From contig NZ_JALKCG010000005.1 in the NCBI RefSeq assembly GCF_023016525.1, positions 62,001 to 126,000 on the forward strand: a DNA stretch of 64,000 nucleotides, in the 5' to 3' direction. The notes beneath the pieces are model-generated. The model was given only the letters and a program-made list of their open reading frames with translations. It did not search any database and was not told the DNA's origin. The DNA is from Ancylobacter koreensis (GTDB lineage Bacteria > Pseudomonadota > Alphaproteobacteria > Rhizobiales > Xanthobacteraceae). Within the stretch, counting starts at the first letter, position 1. Each line of letters begins with the position of its first letter. Position numbers and translations under genes: made by a program. Positions 9,315-17,654 of this stretch are shown here, piece by piece.

Positions 9315-9877
9315 TCCGTGAAGCCATCGTCACCACCCGCTCGCTCGACGGCGAGCCGCATATCGCCCCCATGGGCGCCACGGTGATCGAGGGCGGCTAC
9401 CTGCTTCAGCCCTTCCGCCCCTCGCGCACGCTCGACAACCTCGCCAGCACCCGCATCGCGGTAGTGAACTTCACCGACGATGTGCGCATCTTCGCGAGCT
9501 GCGTCGTCGGACGCCGGCTGAACGTCGACGTGAAGAAGGCGACCTATATCGACTGCCCGCGCCTCGCCGACGCGCTCTCCCATGACGAGATCACGGTGGA
9601 GCGCGCCGAGGACGACCCGCAGCGGCCGAAATTCTTCTGCAAGACCTATCATTCCGAGGGCCATACCCGCTTCGAGGGCATGAACCGCGCCAAGGCCGCC
9701 GTGCTGGAGGCTGCCGTGCTGGTGAGCCGGCTCAACTTGCTGCCCGACGACAAGGTGGACCAGGAAATGGCCTATCTCGCCATCGCGGTGGAAAAGACCG
9801 CCGGGCCGGACGAGCTTGAGGCATGGGGCTGGATGCTGGAGGCCGTCGCCGAGCACCGCCGCCGGCGCGCCTCCTGA
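9311..9877 (+). CDS. DUF447 family protein (FMN-binding split-barrel type)
   Basis: 188 residues starting at GTG 9311, which overlaps the previous stop (GTGA). The pattern IREAIVTTRSLDGEPHIAPM, LLQPFRPSRTLDNL and FTDDVRIFASCV is typical of DUF447. Members occur in methanogens and H4MPT-containing bacteria and are predicted to bind FMN. The exact step is not known to me. The tight overlap with the DHPS-like gene, and the MfnB-like gene 10 bases downstream, tie it to coenzyme synthesis. Confidence 0.7.
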   Translation: MIREAIVTTRSLDGEPHIAPMGATVIEGGYLLQPFRPSRTLDNLASTRIAVVNFTDDVRIFASCVVGRRLNVDVKKATYIDCPRLADALSHDEITVERAEDDPQRPKFFCKTYHSEGHTRFEGMNRAKAAVLEAAVLVSRLNLLPDDKVDQEMAYLAIAVEKTAGPDELEAWGWMLEAVAEHRRRRAS

Positions 9878-9887
9878 GCCGGCGCTC

Positions 9888-10640
9888 ATGAGTCAGCTGC
9901 GCGACACCGCCTCGTCGCTTCCGCCGGGCCTTCTCGCCAGCGTCGCGGATCTGCGCGAGATGGAGCTGGCGCGCGCCGGCGGGGCGGACATCATCGATCT
10001 GAAGCAGCCGGCCTTCGGCGCGCTCGGCGCCTGGAGCCCGGAGGCGCTGACCGCCGCCGTCATGCTGTGGAACGCCTGGGGCGAGCAGCTGGGCGAGGCC
10101 GCCCGCCCGGCGCTGAGCGCCACCGCCGGCGACCAGCCCATGGTCCCGGCGCTCATCCGTGCCGCCGCGGAGCGCGTGGCCGAGACCGGGGTGCCCATCG
10201 TCAAGGTCGGGCTGTTCCACTCCAAACACACCAACGAGTGCATCGAGGCGCTGGCCCCGCTCGCCAGCCGCGCGCGACTCATCGGCGTGCTGTTCGCCGA
10301 TCAGGAGCCGGACTTCGCCGTGGTCGGCGCGCTCGGCCGCGCGGGCTTCGCCGGGGTGATGATCGACACCGCCGACAAACGGGCCGGCTCCCTGACCGAG
10401 CATCTCGACCCGCTCACCCTCGGCCAGTTCGTCGCCGAGGCCCGCCGGCACGGGCTGATCACCGGGCTCGCCGGCTCGCTCAGGCTCGGCGACATCCCCT
10501 CCCTCACAGGCGTCGGCGCGGACTATCTCGGCTTCCGCGGCGCGCTGTGCGAGGGCGGGCGCACGGGCGCGCTCGACCCGATGCGGCTCGGGCAGGTTTA
10601 CGCCCGGCTGCGCGAGCCGACGGACCATTCGCGACCCTGA
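9888..10640 (+). CDS. mfnB: MfnB-like (5-formylfuran-3-yl)methyl phosphate synthase
   Basis: 250 residues of the DUF556/MfnB family, a TIM-barrel Schiff-base enzyme. Archaeal MfnB makes the furan ring precursor from two glyceraldehyde 3-phosphates. Visible conserved parts are LASVADLREMELARAGGADI (20-39) with DLKQP, PIVKVGL, GVMIDTADKRAG (Lys in the strand) and TGLAGSLRLGDI. These contain the lysines and Asp expected of the active site. It is the last gene of the five-gene operon started at 6669. It marks the cell as a maker of methylofuran, the formyl carrier of the Fhc complex. Confidence 0.8.
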   Translation: MSQLRDTASSLPPGLLASVADLREMELARAGGADIIDLKQPAFGALGAWSPEALTAAVMLWNAWGEQLGEAARPALSATAGDQPMVPALIRAAAERVAETGVPIVKVGLFHSKHTNECIEALAPLASRARLIGVLFADQEPDFAVVGALGRAGFAGVMIDTADKRAGSLTEHLDPLTLGQFVAEARRHGLITGLAGSLRLGDIPSLTGVGADYLGFRGALCEGGRTGALDPMRLGQVYARLREPTDHSRP

Positions 10641-10800
10641 TCGCGCCGCTTGACTCCGCCTCCCCGGAGGTTCATTCCCCGCCTGCTGCGTGTCACCGCG
10701 GCGCAACCGGAATCCCCTAACCATGCCCAGCGACAGTTACAGTCGATTGTCCGGCCGGCGACGGCCGGCGCCGTGAGCCGACCGCAGAACTGATCTGGGT

Positions 10801-10852
10801 TTCGGCTCCCTGCGCCCGCCTTCGAAGGCCGGACAGCGGAAAGAGAGCCGAA
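10801..10852 (+). promoter_or_regulatory. Inverted repeat abutting the mgtE start (possible structured leader)
   Basis: TTCGGCTC at 10801-10808 and GAGCCGAA at 10845-10852 are perfect complements enclosing 36 bases, and the second arm ends at the base before the mgtE ATG. Inside lies the 10-bp palindrome CCTTCGAAGG (10820-10829). Pairing would hold the ribosome site in a stem. I cannot match it to a known Mg2+ riboswitch. The rest of 10641-10800 holds no gene that I see. Confidence 0.45.
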
Positions 10853-12232
10853 ATGGAAGAACGGACGGAAGACCGCCGCGACGACGAGGTCGTGGACGCC
10901 GCTGCCCTCGCGGCCGAGCTCGCCGAAGAACACCCCGCCGACATTGCCGAAGCCCTCGACGACGAGGACCCCGAGGTCGCCTCCGCCGTCCTCGCCAGCC
11001 TGCCGCGCGAACGGCAGGTCGAGGTGCTGGACCTGCCCGATGTCGACCTCTCCATTGACCTCATCGAGGCGCTGCCGGTCGAGGAGGCGGTGCGCCTGCT
11101 CTCGGACATGTCGGCCGACCGCGTCGCCGACCTGTTCCGCTGGATGGAGGAGCCCGGCCGCTCGCATCTGTTCGCCCGCCTGCCGCCGGACACGCAGGCC
11201 GAGCTGAACCGGCTGCTGTCCTGGCCAGAGCACACCGCCGGCAGCCTGATGACCACGGAATTCGTCACCGTGCCCTCCACCTGGACGGTGGGCGAGACGC
11301 TGCGCCACATCCGCGAGATCGAGCGCACGCGCGAGACGATCTATGCCATTTACGTGCTCGATCCCATCGATCACCGGCTGCTCAAGGCGGTGACGCTGCG
11401 CCGGCTCATCATCGGCGAGCCGGGCCAGCCGATCCTCTCCATCGCGCCGACGCACGACCCGATCACCGCCGACCCCATGATGGACCGCGAGGACGTCGCC
11501 CGCCTCATCTCGAAATACGACCTGCTGGCCGTGCCCGTGGTCGACGAGAAGGAGCACGTGCTCGGCATCGTCACCGTGGACGACATGATCGACGCCATCA
11601 TCGAGGAGGGCACCGAGGACGCGCAGAAGTTCGGCGGCATGGAAGCGCTCGACGAGCCCTATATGGAGATCGGCTTCTTCGACATGCTGAAGAAGCGTGC
11701 CGGCTGGCTCTGCGTGCTGTTCCTCGGCGAGATGGCGACCGCAAGCGCCATGCAGCATTTCGAAGACGAGCTGGAACGCGCCATCGTGCTGACCCTGTTC
11801 ATCCCGCTCATCATGAGCTCGGGCGGCAATTCCGGCTCGCAGGCGACCTCGCTCATCATCCGCGCGCTGGCGCTGCACGAAATCAAGCTGGGCGACTGGT
11901 GGCGCGTGGCGCTGCGCGAGCTGCCCTCCGGCCTCGTGCTGGGCGCCATACTCGGCACGCTGGGCGTCACCCGCATCACCGTCTGGCAGCTCGCCGGCTT
12001 CCACGATTACGGCGAGCACTGGATGCTGGTCGCGGCTACCGTGGGCGCGGCGCTGATCGCCATCGTCACCTTCGGCTCGATGATCGGCTCGATGCTGCCC
12101 TTCGTGCTGCGCCGGCTCGGCTTCGACCCCGCCAGCGCCTCGGCGCCCTTCGTCGCCACCTTCGTCGACGTGACGGGCCTCGTGATCTACTTCTCGGTCG
12201 CGCTGATGATACTGCACGGCACGCTGCTGTAG
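10853..12232 (+). CDS. mgtE: Magnesium transporter MgtE
   Basis: 459 residues with the full MgtE layout: an acidic N-terminal superhelical domain (about 15-130), tandem CBS domains (about 135-255, including VVDEKEHVLGIVTVDDM) and five membrane helices from about 280 to 455 with SSGGNSGSQATSLIIRAL, the pore-helix signature. It is a Mg2+-gated channel in the inner membrane. The gene separates two C1 blocks with no obvious functional tie, although kinases and ATP-grasp ligases nearby need Mg2+. A possible structured leader ends at its start codon. Confidence 0.92.
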   Translation: MEERTEDRRDDEVVDAAALAAELAEEHPADIAEALDDEDPEVASAVLASLPRERQVEVLDLPDVDLSIDLIEALPVEEAVRLLSDMSADRVADLFRWMEEPGRSHLFARLPPDTQAELNRLLSWPEHTAGSLMTTEFVTVPSTWTVGETLRHIREIERTRETIYAIYVLDPIDHRLLKAVTLRRLIIGEPGQPILSIAPTHDPITADPMMDREDVARLISKYDLLAVPVVDEKEHVLGIVTVDDMIDAIIEEGTEDAQKFGGMEALDEPYMEIGFFDMLKKRAGWLCVLFLGEMATASAMQHFEDELERAIVLTLFIPLIMSSGGNSGSQATSLIIRALALHEIKLGDWWRVALRELPSGLVLGAILGTLGVTRITVWQLAGFHDYGEHWMLVAATVGAALIAIVTFGSMIGSMLPFVLRRLGFDPASASAPFVATFVDVTGLVIYFSVALMILHGTLL

Positions 12233-12242
12233 GCCCCGGGCC

Positions 12243-12278
12243 GTCCTCCCGACCGGCCGCGCGGCCGGCCGGGAGGAC
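12243..12278. terminator. Hairpin between convergent mgtE and fhcC
   Basis: GTCCTCCCG (12243-12251) pairs with CGGGAGGAC (12270-12278), with further GGCC/GGCC pairing inside. No T run follows on either side, but the place between two convergent genes fits a two-way transcription barrier. Confidence 0.55.
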
Positions 12279-12287
12279 TGATCGCGG

Positions 12288-13088
12288 TTAGCCCGGCACC
12301 AGCACCTCGCCCTGCCCGCCCATCAGCGTGTCGCCGACGAGGCGGCGGGCCGAGGTCCAGCCATTGAGCGGGCCGGCGAGTTCGGCAACGCGGCGGGCCA
12401 TGAGGCGCAGTGCGACCAGTTCATGCACGCCGGTATCGACGAAGCCGGCAGGCAGTTCGGGGCGTGCCTGCGCGATGATCGTGCCGCGCTTCATCCCGCG
12501 CCCGGCAAGCGGGCCGATGGCACCGGCGACGCTCACCGTGCCGGCGATCATGTCGGTCGCCAGCCCCTCGCCGGCATCGCCCGCGATGACGATGAGGCCG
12601 CCGCGCTGGCGCTCGGCCGCGCGCGGACCGGCGTTGCCACCGATCTTCAGCACGCCGCCCGACAGGCCGCGCCGCGAGCCCGAGCCCGCCGCCCCGGCAC
12701 GCGCACCCGCCGTACCGGCGAGTTCGATGCGCCCGCCGGACATTTCCGCGCCGAGGAAGTCGCCGGCATCGCCCGCGATGCGCAGCACGCCCCCGCTCAG
12801 CCCACGTCCTGCCCAGGCGCCGACGCGCCCGTCGACGATCAGCTCGCCCTCGGTCATGCCGGCGCCCACGCCGTCGAGGCGCTCGTCGCCGATCTCGATC
12901 AGCAGCACGCCGTCCGGCGCGCCCTCGATGAAGAACAGCTCGGCCAGCTTCACGCTGCGCCCGCCATGCGGCACCGGCAGGTGCTCCAGCTCGCGCAGGG
13001 TCAGCGGGCAGGTGACGGCCGGCGTGATCCCGGACAGGTCCACCCGCGCGGCGAATGGCGCACGCGGCTTGAGAGAAACCCCGCTCAT
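12288..13088 (-). CDS. fhcC: Formyltransferase/hydrolase complex subunit C
   Basis: 266 residues. The body (about 75-245) is a run of short Gly-rich repeats such as GRGLSGGVLRIAGDAGDFLG and RRGLSGGVLKIGGNAG. This is the beta-helix shared by FwdC of formylmethanofuran dehydrogenase and the C-terminus of glutamate synthase. FhcC is a structural subunit of the complex that takes formyl-dH4MPT to formate through methylofuran. I took the ATG at 13088, which overlaps the fhcD stop (ATGA); longer frames run into fhcD. It is the last gene of the block fhcB-fhcA-fhcD-fhcC. Confidence 0.9.
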   Translation of the reverse strand: MSGVSLKPRAPFAARVDLSGITPAVTCPLTLRELEHLPVPHGGRSVKLAELFFIEGAPDGVLLIEIGDERLDGVGAGMTEGELIVDGRVGAWAGRGLSGGVLRIAGDAGDFLGAEMSGGRIELAGTAGARAGAAGSGSRRGLSGGVLKIGGNAGPRAAERQRGGLIVIAGDAGEGLATDMIAGTVSVAGAIGPLAGRGMKRGTIIAQARPELPAGFVDTGVHELVALRLMARRVAELAGPLNGWTSARRLVGDTLMGGQGEVLVPG

Positions 13089-14002
13089 GCCGTGCCTCCC
13101 GCGCTGTCTTTCATGATCTCGCGCAGCTTGAAGTGGAACGGGCCGAGATTGCCGCCGTAATTGCCGGCATCCACCGCCACCACGCCGCCCTCGGCACCCA
13201 CCGCGCAGACCGCCGCGACGCCGACCTTTGTGGCCTCCGACACCGCCTCGAAGCTGAAGCCGTCGATGACGATCTCCAGCACCGAGCCGACCTCGGGCGG
13301 GAGGGCGCTCGGCCGGGTGCCGCGCAGGGTCGGGCAATAGGCGTCGTTGGTGGAGGCGAACAGGCCCTTATACTTCGAGCCGACCTTGGAGCCCGAGCGC
13401 ACCACCCCGCCGGGGAACGGCAGGATGACGCCCTCGACCTTGCCCATCGCCGCCACCGCCTGCTCGGAGGCATGCAGCGCGGCGGCGCGCGAGCGGGCGA
13501 GGATGAGGAAATTGCCGCCGCCGACGCCTTCCACCGAGCCGGTATCCTCGTCGCAGACGAACTCGCCCTCCATGACCGGCAGGCGCCAGAAGCGCTTCTC
13601 GCCGATCTTCTTGGAAATCTGGTGCCCGTCGGCGAAGTAGCGGATCGTCTTGGCCAGCGGCACGCGCTTGCCGCCTTCCACGCCGGCATAGCAGGCCGTG
13701 GTCGGGCAGGTCAGCACGCATTGGCCGAGGCGCAGCGGCACCACTTTCTTCAGCGAGCCGAAATCCATCGCGAAGATCAGCAGCGACACGCCGGGCCGGC
13801 CGTCCGGCGTCTCCTCTGGGCTGAGCGTGCGCTCGATGCCCGCCTCGCAGCCGCAGCCGATGACGGAGGTGGCAAAACCCGTGGTGGTACGCCCGGCCGT
13901 CAGCGCCCATTCCGGCGTGTCGGCGGTGACGATGAGGCGGGTGCCGACCATCGGGAAGGCTTCCGCGAAATTGTCGCGTATCTCGACGCCATTGAGGATC
14001 AT
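13085..14002 (-). CDS. fhcD: Formylmethanofuran:H4MPT formyltransferase subunit (Ftr/FhcD)
   Basis: 305 residues beginning MILNGVEIRDNFAEAFPM, the standard Ftr start. LGQCVLTCPTTACYAG (near 95-110) and VPLAKTIRYFADGHQISKKI are conserved Ftr segments. The protein moves the formyl group from formyl-dH4MPT to methylofuran in the cytoplasm, as part of the four-subunit Fhc complex. It overlaps fhcC by 4 bases. Upstream, 187 bases with a palindromic repeat separate it from fhcA, a gap not expected inside a four-subunit operon. Confidence 0.93.
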   Translation of the reverse strand: MILNGVEIRDNFAEAFPMVGTRLIVTADTPEWALTAGRTTTGFATSVIGCGCEAGIERTLSPEETPDGRPGVSLLIFAMDFGSLKKVVPLRLGQCVLTCPTTACYAGVEGGKRVPLAKTIRYFADGHQISKKIGEKRFWRLPVMEGEFVCDEDTGSVEGVGGGNFLILARSRAAALHASEQAVAAMGKVEGVILPFPGGVVRSGSKVGSKYKGLFASTNDAYCPTLRGTRPSALPPEVGSVLEIVIDGFSFEAVSEATKVGVAAVCAVGAEGGVVAVDAGNYGGNLGPFHFKLREIMKDSAGGTA

Positions 14003-14056
14003 CGGGCGCCCTCCTGCAATGTCGACCGACGCCTGCGGCGATCTTTCGGCCCTGCT

Positions 14057-14172
14057 CCCTCTCCCCGACGGGGAGAGGGTTGGGGTGAGGGGCCCGGACG
14101 CCCGGAAGTGCGGAGCGCGTGCCCCCTCACCCGGCGCTGCGCGCTGACCTCTCCCCCACGGGGAGAGGTGAG
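14057..14172. repeat. Palindromic repeat inside the fhc operon
   Basis: CCCTCTCCCCGACGGGGAGAGGG at 14057-14079 (imperfect central 3 bases) and CCTCTCCCCCACGGGGAGAGG at 14148-14168 are two strong hairpins. They flank GGGGTGAGGGGCCC and its partner GGCCCCCTCACCC-type sequence, so the whole unit can fold as one long palindrome. Such CTCTCCCC elements are scattered through many Rhizobiales genomes. It lies between fhcA and fhcD, where it could cause partial termination or protect mRNA ends. Confidence 0.75.
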
Positions 14173-14189
14173 AAGTCCGTCGATCGGTC

Positions 14190-15857
14190 TCACGACGCAC
14201 CTCCCTCGCATTTGAGGATGGTCGGGCCGGCACCGTTCCGCAATTCGCCGTCGGCGACACGGAAATGCTTTGCCTTAAGCCCCACCGCCTCGTCGAACCA
14301 GCGGTCGATGTCCTTCTCGACCGCGCGGTCGAAATCGGGCCGCGCGACATGGGTGGTGCCCTGCGCCAGCTCGACCACGACGCCGTCCTTCACGATCAGC
14401 CGGCCGTTCTTGAACACCATGCGGGTGGTCGAGAACATCGCCTCGCGGTCGGCGTCCTCGGTGTGCACGGCGATGTCGGCCACCGCGCCGGGGCCGAGGT
14501 GGCCCTTGTCGGTGAGCCCGAGGATGCGGGCCGGCGCGGCGCGGGTGAGGATGGCGACTTCCTCCAGCGAATATTCGCGGGTGATCTCGCTGAGCACCGT
14601 GTGCTTCTGCGCCGCCTTGTTCAGCGTGGAGAGCTGAGCGTTGCGGAAATCGCGGTCCATCAATAGGCGGATGAGGTGGGGATAGGTGGTGAACGGCCCG
14701 CCATTGGGATGGTCCGTGGTGAGGAAGATCCGCCAGGGGTCCTCCACCAGCAGGAACAGCTCCAGCCCGATCGCCCATTGCAGCGCGTTGACGAAGGACT
14801 TGTCCTTGTACTCGAACGGCACCACGCCGCAGGCGGCGTCCAGCTCGATGTCCATGCCGATGGATTTCTTCGGCGAGGCGAGGCCGCGGTTTCGGTATTG
14901 CGACATGTAGTCGGCCGAGGCGGTAACGGTCTGGCCGAACATCACCTGCCCGACATCGACCGAGATGTTCGGGTTGGCGTTGACCATCTCGGCGATGCGC
15001 GCCGCCGAGGAGGAGAAGCGCCGGTCGCCCTCGGTACCGTAGGAATGGAACTGCAGATGGGTGAGGTGCAGCCGCCGGCCCTCGGTGGCGGCGATGGTGG
15101 CGAGCGTCGTCTCGTCATTGCCCGGCACACCGAGATTGCAGCCGTGCAGATGGATCGGGTGCGGGATGCCGAGCTCGGTGACGGCGCGGATCAGCGTGGT
15201 GAGCACCTTGCGCGGCGATACCCCGTAATGCGGGTTCGCCTCGTCCAGCTCCATCTTGCGGGCGTTGAACTTGAAGGCGTTGATGCCGCCGGGATTGACG
15301 ATCTTGATGGCGAAGGCCTGCGTCGCCTCCAGCATCCAGCCGACATAGGCGTTCACCTGCTCCTGCCCGGCGCCGGCCGCCAGCAGGCGCAGGAAATAGT
15401 CGTCATTGCCCAGCACCAGATAGGCGCCGGTGTCGAGATTGGGAATGTCGGCCATTTCCAGATGCGCGCCACGCGCATTGGCGCCGACCATGGCCGGCTC
15501 GAACACCGTGGTGTAGCCGAGTTCCGCATAGCGGCAGCCGGTGGCGTGCGCCGTCGGCACCGCCCGCCCGCCGCCGCAGCCGCAGAAATTGCCGGGCATT
15601 TCCGGGTAGGCCCGCCGGTCCTCCTGCATCAGCAGGCGGGCCAGGTTCATCTTGCCGCCGGCGATGTGGCTGTGCAGGTCGATGCCGCCCGCCATCACCA
15701 CGTCGCCGCCGAGGTCGTATTCCGCGTCGGCCCTGAGGTCGGTGGGCGCGACGATGCGCCCGTCCTCGATCTCGATGTCGCGCACGGCGCCGCTGGCGAC
15801 ACCGTTCTCGCCATTGGCCGGGTCGAGCACACGCCCGCCCTTCAGCCGCAGTCTCAT
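14190..15857 (-). CDS. fhcA: Formyltransferase/hydrolase complex subunit A (amidohydrolase)
   Basis: 555 residues of the formylmethanofuran dehydrogenase subunit A / dihydroorotase-type amidohydrolase family. GGIDLHSHIAGGKMNLARL gives the metal-binding His62 and His64. ATGCRYAELGYTTVFEPAM, PIHLHGCNLGVPGN and TTDHPNGGPF follow in the usual order, with a Lys expected to bridge the metals in between. In bacteria this subunit hydrolyses formyl-methylofuran to formate. Its ATG directly follows the fhcB stop (TAAATG), so they are coupled. Confidence 0.93.
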   Translation of the reverse strand: MRLRLKGGRVLDPANGENGVASGAVRDIEIEDGRIVAPTDLRADAEYDLGGDVVMAGGIDLHSHIAGGKMNLARLLMQEDRRAYPEMPGNFCGCGGGRAVPTAHATGCRYAELGYTTVFEPAMVGANARGAHLEMADIPNLDTGAYLVLGNDDYFLRLLAAGAGQEQVNAYVGWMLEATQAFAIKIVNPGGINAFKFNARKMELDEANPHYGVSPRKVLTTLIRAVTELGIPHPIHLHGCNLGVPGNDETTLATIAATEGRRLHLTHLQFHSYGTEGDRRFSSSAARIAEMVNANPNISVDVGQVMFGQTVTASADYMSQYRNRGLASPKKSIGMDIELDAACGVVPFEYKDKSFVNALQWAIGLELFLLVEDPWRIFLTTDHPNGGPFTTYPHLIRLLMDRDFRNAQLSTLNKAAQKHTVLSEITREYSLEEVAILTRAAPARILGLTDKGHLGPGAVADIAVHTEDADREAMFSTTRMVFKNGRLIVKDGVVVELAQGTTHVARPDFDRAVEKDIDRWFDEAVGLKAKHFRVADGELRNGAGPTILKCEGGAS

Positions 15858-17099
15858 TTACCCCTCCGCTATGCGACGCACAGCCTCGGCGACGCTGGGG
15901 AGCGTCGCGACGCGCAAGGCGCCGAGCGGCAGGCTCACGATGGAATCCATTCGGAACACCGTGCCGGCGTGGTCCACGCCGGGGGTGCCCACAGGAATCA
16001 GAACATCCGGTTCCTTGTCGAACACCGTATCGGGATGGGCAAGGGCGATGACCCTGCCCGCAAAGGCCGGCGGCGGCTCGGGCCGGAAGGCCGAGACCCA
16101 CACCAGCAGGTCGGCGTCGGCGAGCGCTGAAGCCGTCGAATAGAGCGCGCCGTCATGCGCGCTCGCCTGTCCGCGCACCGCCGTTCGCAGCGGATAGCCG
16201 AGGCGCCACAGCATAAGCTGGTTGACGCCGATGATGTTGTCGCGCCCGCCCAGCGGGAACACGCCCGCCCGCGTGGTGACGTTGAGCGCATCTACGAGGC
16301 CCGTCGCACGTTCGGCGACGAGATCGCCGTCATCGAGCGTGCCGGCGTTCCACGTCACCACCGCATAGGCGCTCGCGCGCAACTCGCCGGCGAGCGAGGC
16401 CAGCGTCTCGCAGTCAATGCCGCCGAAGCTCCCGCCCGGCGGGGTGCGACCGGCAACGAGGCTGGAGAGCGCCTCCAGCGCGGCGACCGCATCATCGGTT
16501 GCGAGATGGACGACATCTACGCCGGAGAGCTGCGCCTTCGCCTTCTCGCCCGGCGCGCCGCCGAGGAAGATGACCTTGCGGCCGGCCGTCGCGAACAGCG
16601 GCGCTTCGGGGTAGAGACGCTCGAACAGCCGTCCCCAGGTCGCGGCAGGATCGTCGCCGACGACGAGCAGCAGGTCGCAATGGTTGCGCGCCTCGGCGAG
16701 CGTCGTCGACAGCCAGCCGGTGCGCTGGGCGGCGGCGTAATTGCGGAACAGGCCCTCGGACGCATAGTGGTCGAGCACCCCGCCGAAACGGACGGCGAGG
16801 TCGACCAGCGCGCCAGCCCCGGCCATGTCGGTGCCGAGCCCGCCGATCAGCGGCGAACGGGCTTCCGCCAGCAGGTGGCGGGCGACGGCGGCCGCCTCCT
16901 CGAAGCTGGCGGGGGCGCCGGCGATGCTGGCCGGGCGGTCGGCGACGTCGAGCCGGCGAAGCAGCCGGGCGGCTTCCGGGCAGATGCTGCCGGTGGGGCG
17001 GATGGCGCGACCCTCGACCTCGACGCTCAGATCGTCGCAGCCGAGCCCGCAGAACCCGCAGACCACATCGTGGATCGTCTCGCTCGCAGCACCGGCCAT
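15858..17099 (-). CDS. fhcB: Formyltransferase/hydrolase complex subunit B
   Basis: 413 residues related to the molybdenum/tungsten subunit FwdB. Near the N-terminus it keeps C14-X2-C17-X3-C21 and C40, which in molybdopterin oxidoreductases bind a [4Fe-4S] cluster. In the bacterial complex FhcB is thought not to act as a redox enzyme and to serve a structural or substrate-tunnel role. Whether the four cysteines still hold a cluster here is open. GRDNIIGVNQLMLWRLGYPL near 280-300 is a further conserved block. It lies upstream of fhcA and 17 bases downstream of the carbinolamine dehydratase gene. Confidence 0.9.
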   Translation of the reverse strand: MAGAASETIHDVVCGFCGLGCDDLSVEVEGRAIRPTGSICPEAARLLRRLDVADRPASIAGAPASFEEAAAVARHLLAEARSPLIGGLGTDMAGAGALVDLAVRFGGVLDHYASEGLFRNYAAAQRTGWLSTTLAEARNHCDLLLVVGDDPAATWGRLFERLYPEAPLFATAGRKVIFLGGAPGEKAKAQLSGVDVVHLATDDAVAALEALSSLVAGRTPPGGSFGGIDCETLASLAGELRASAYAVVTWNAGTLDDGDLVAERATGLVDALNVTTRAGVFPLGGRDNIIGVNQLMLWRLGYPLRTAVRGQASAHDGALYSTASALADADLLVWVSAFRPEPPPAFAGRVIALAHPDTVFDKEPDVLIPVGTPGVDHAGTVFRMDSIVSLPLGALRVATLPSVAEAVRRIAEG

Positions 17100-17116
17100 G
17101 GCTCAATCGCAACCGT

Positions 17117-17497
17117 TCAATCGTATTTGATGTAGGAGAAGCGCAGATCGCCGCGCGGCGTGCCTTCCAGCGCGCCGCCCGCCTCGGTGCCCGGCTGCCA
17201 GCCGACCACCTCTTCGATCTTCTTCGCCAGCTGAAAGTCCCGCTCGGTAATGCCTTTGGCGTCGTGCGACATGAGCCGCACCTCCACCCAGGCATAGGAA
17301 GCGGTGATATCAGGATGGTGCCAGGCGGCCTCGGCCAGATGGCCGACGGCGTTGATCACCATCAGCGTGCCCTTCCAGCTCGACGTGCGGAAGGTGCGCC
17401 GAATCCAGCCGTCCTGCAGCTTCCAATGCGGCAGGTCGGCAGCGAGCCGTTCCTCCACCTCGTTGTCGGTGAAGGTTTTTTTCGGATCCAGCGCCAT
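17117..17497 (-). CDS. Pterin-4a-carbinolamine dehydratase-like protein
   Basis: 126 residues. HWKLQDGWIRRTFRTSSWKG, VGHLAEAAWHHPDI and YAWVEVRLMSHDAKGITERD match the PCD/DCoH family, with the EAAWHHPD active-site segment (family form xxxHHP). The start at 17497 has AGGAGG upstream; the longer frame to 17584 adds an unconserved leader. PCD dehydrates 4a-hydroxy pterins. Copies in methylotrophy clusters are thought to act on H4MPT-type pterins, though no step is proven to my knowledge. As first gene of the minus-strand block it would be cotranscribed with fhcBADC. Confidence 0.85.
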   Translation of the reverse strand: MALDPKKTFTDNEVEERLAADLPHWKLQDGWIRRTFRTSSWKGTLMVINAVGHLAEAAWHHPDITASYAWVEVRLMSHDAKGITERDFQLAKKIEEVVGWQPGTEAGGALEGTPRGDLRFSYIKYD

Positions 17498-17654
17498 GCT
17501 CTGGCGTCCTCCTGGCGGCGTCCGCCCGTTCTGTCGCGGGCAGGTTTTAACGATTCGGTAGCACGCACCCGGCGGTTCCCGCAAACGCGGAAATCGACAG
17601 GGCGGCTTGTCCGCTGCGCCATCCGCGCCTTACCATGCCCGCGAGGAAACGCCG

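Noticed and set aside
15858-17099. FhcB as an active molybdenum or tungsten formylmethanofuran dehydrogenase
   Set aside because: The four N-terminal cysteines are kept, but bacterial Fhc complexes are not known to use a redox metal centre, and the cysteines alone do not show one.
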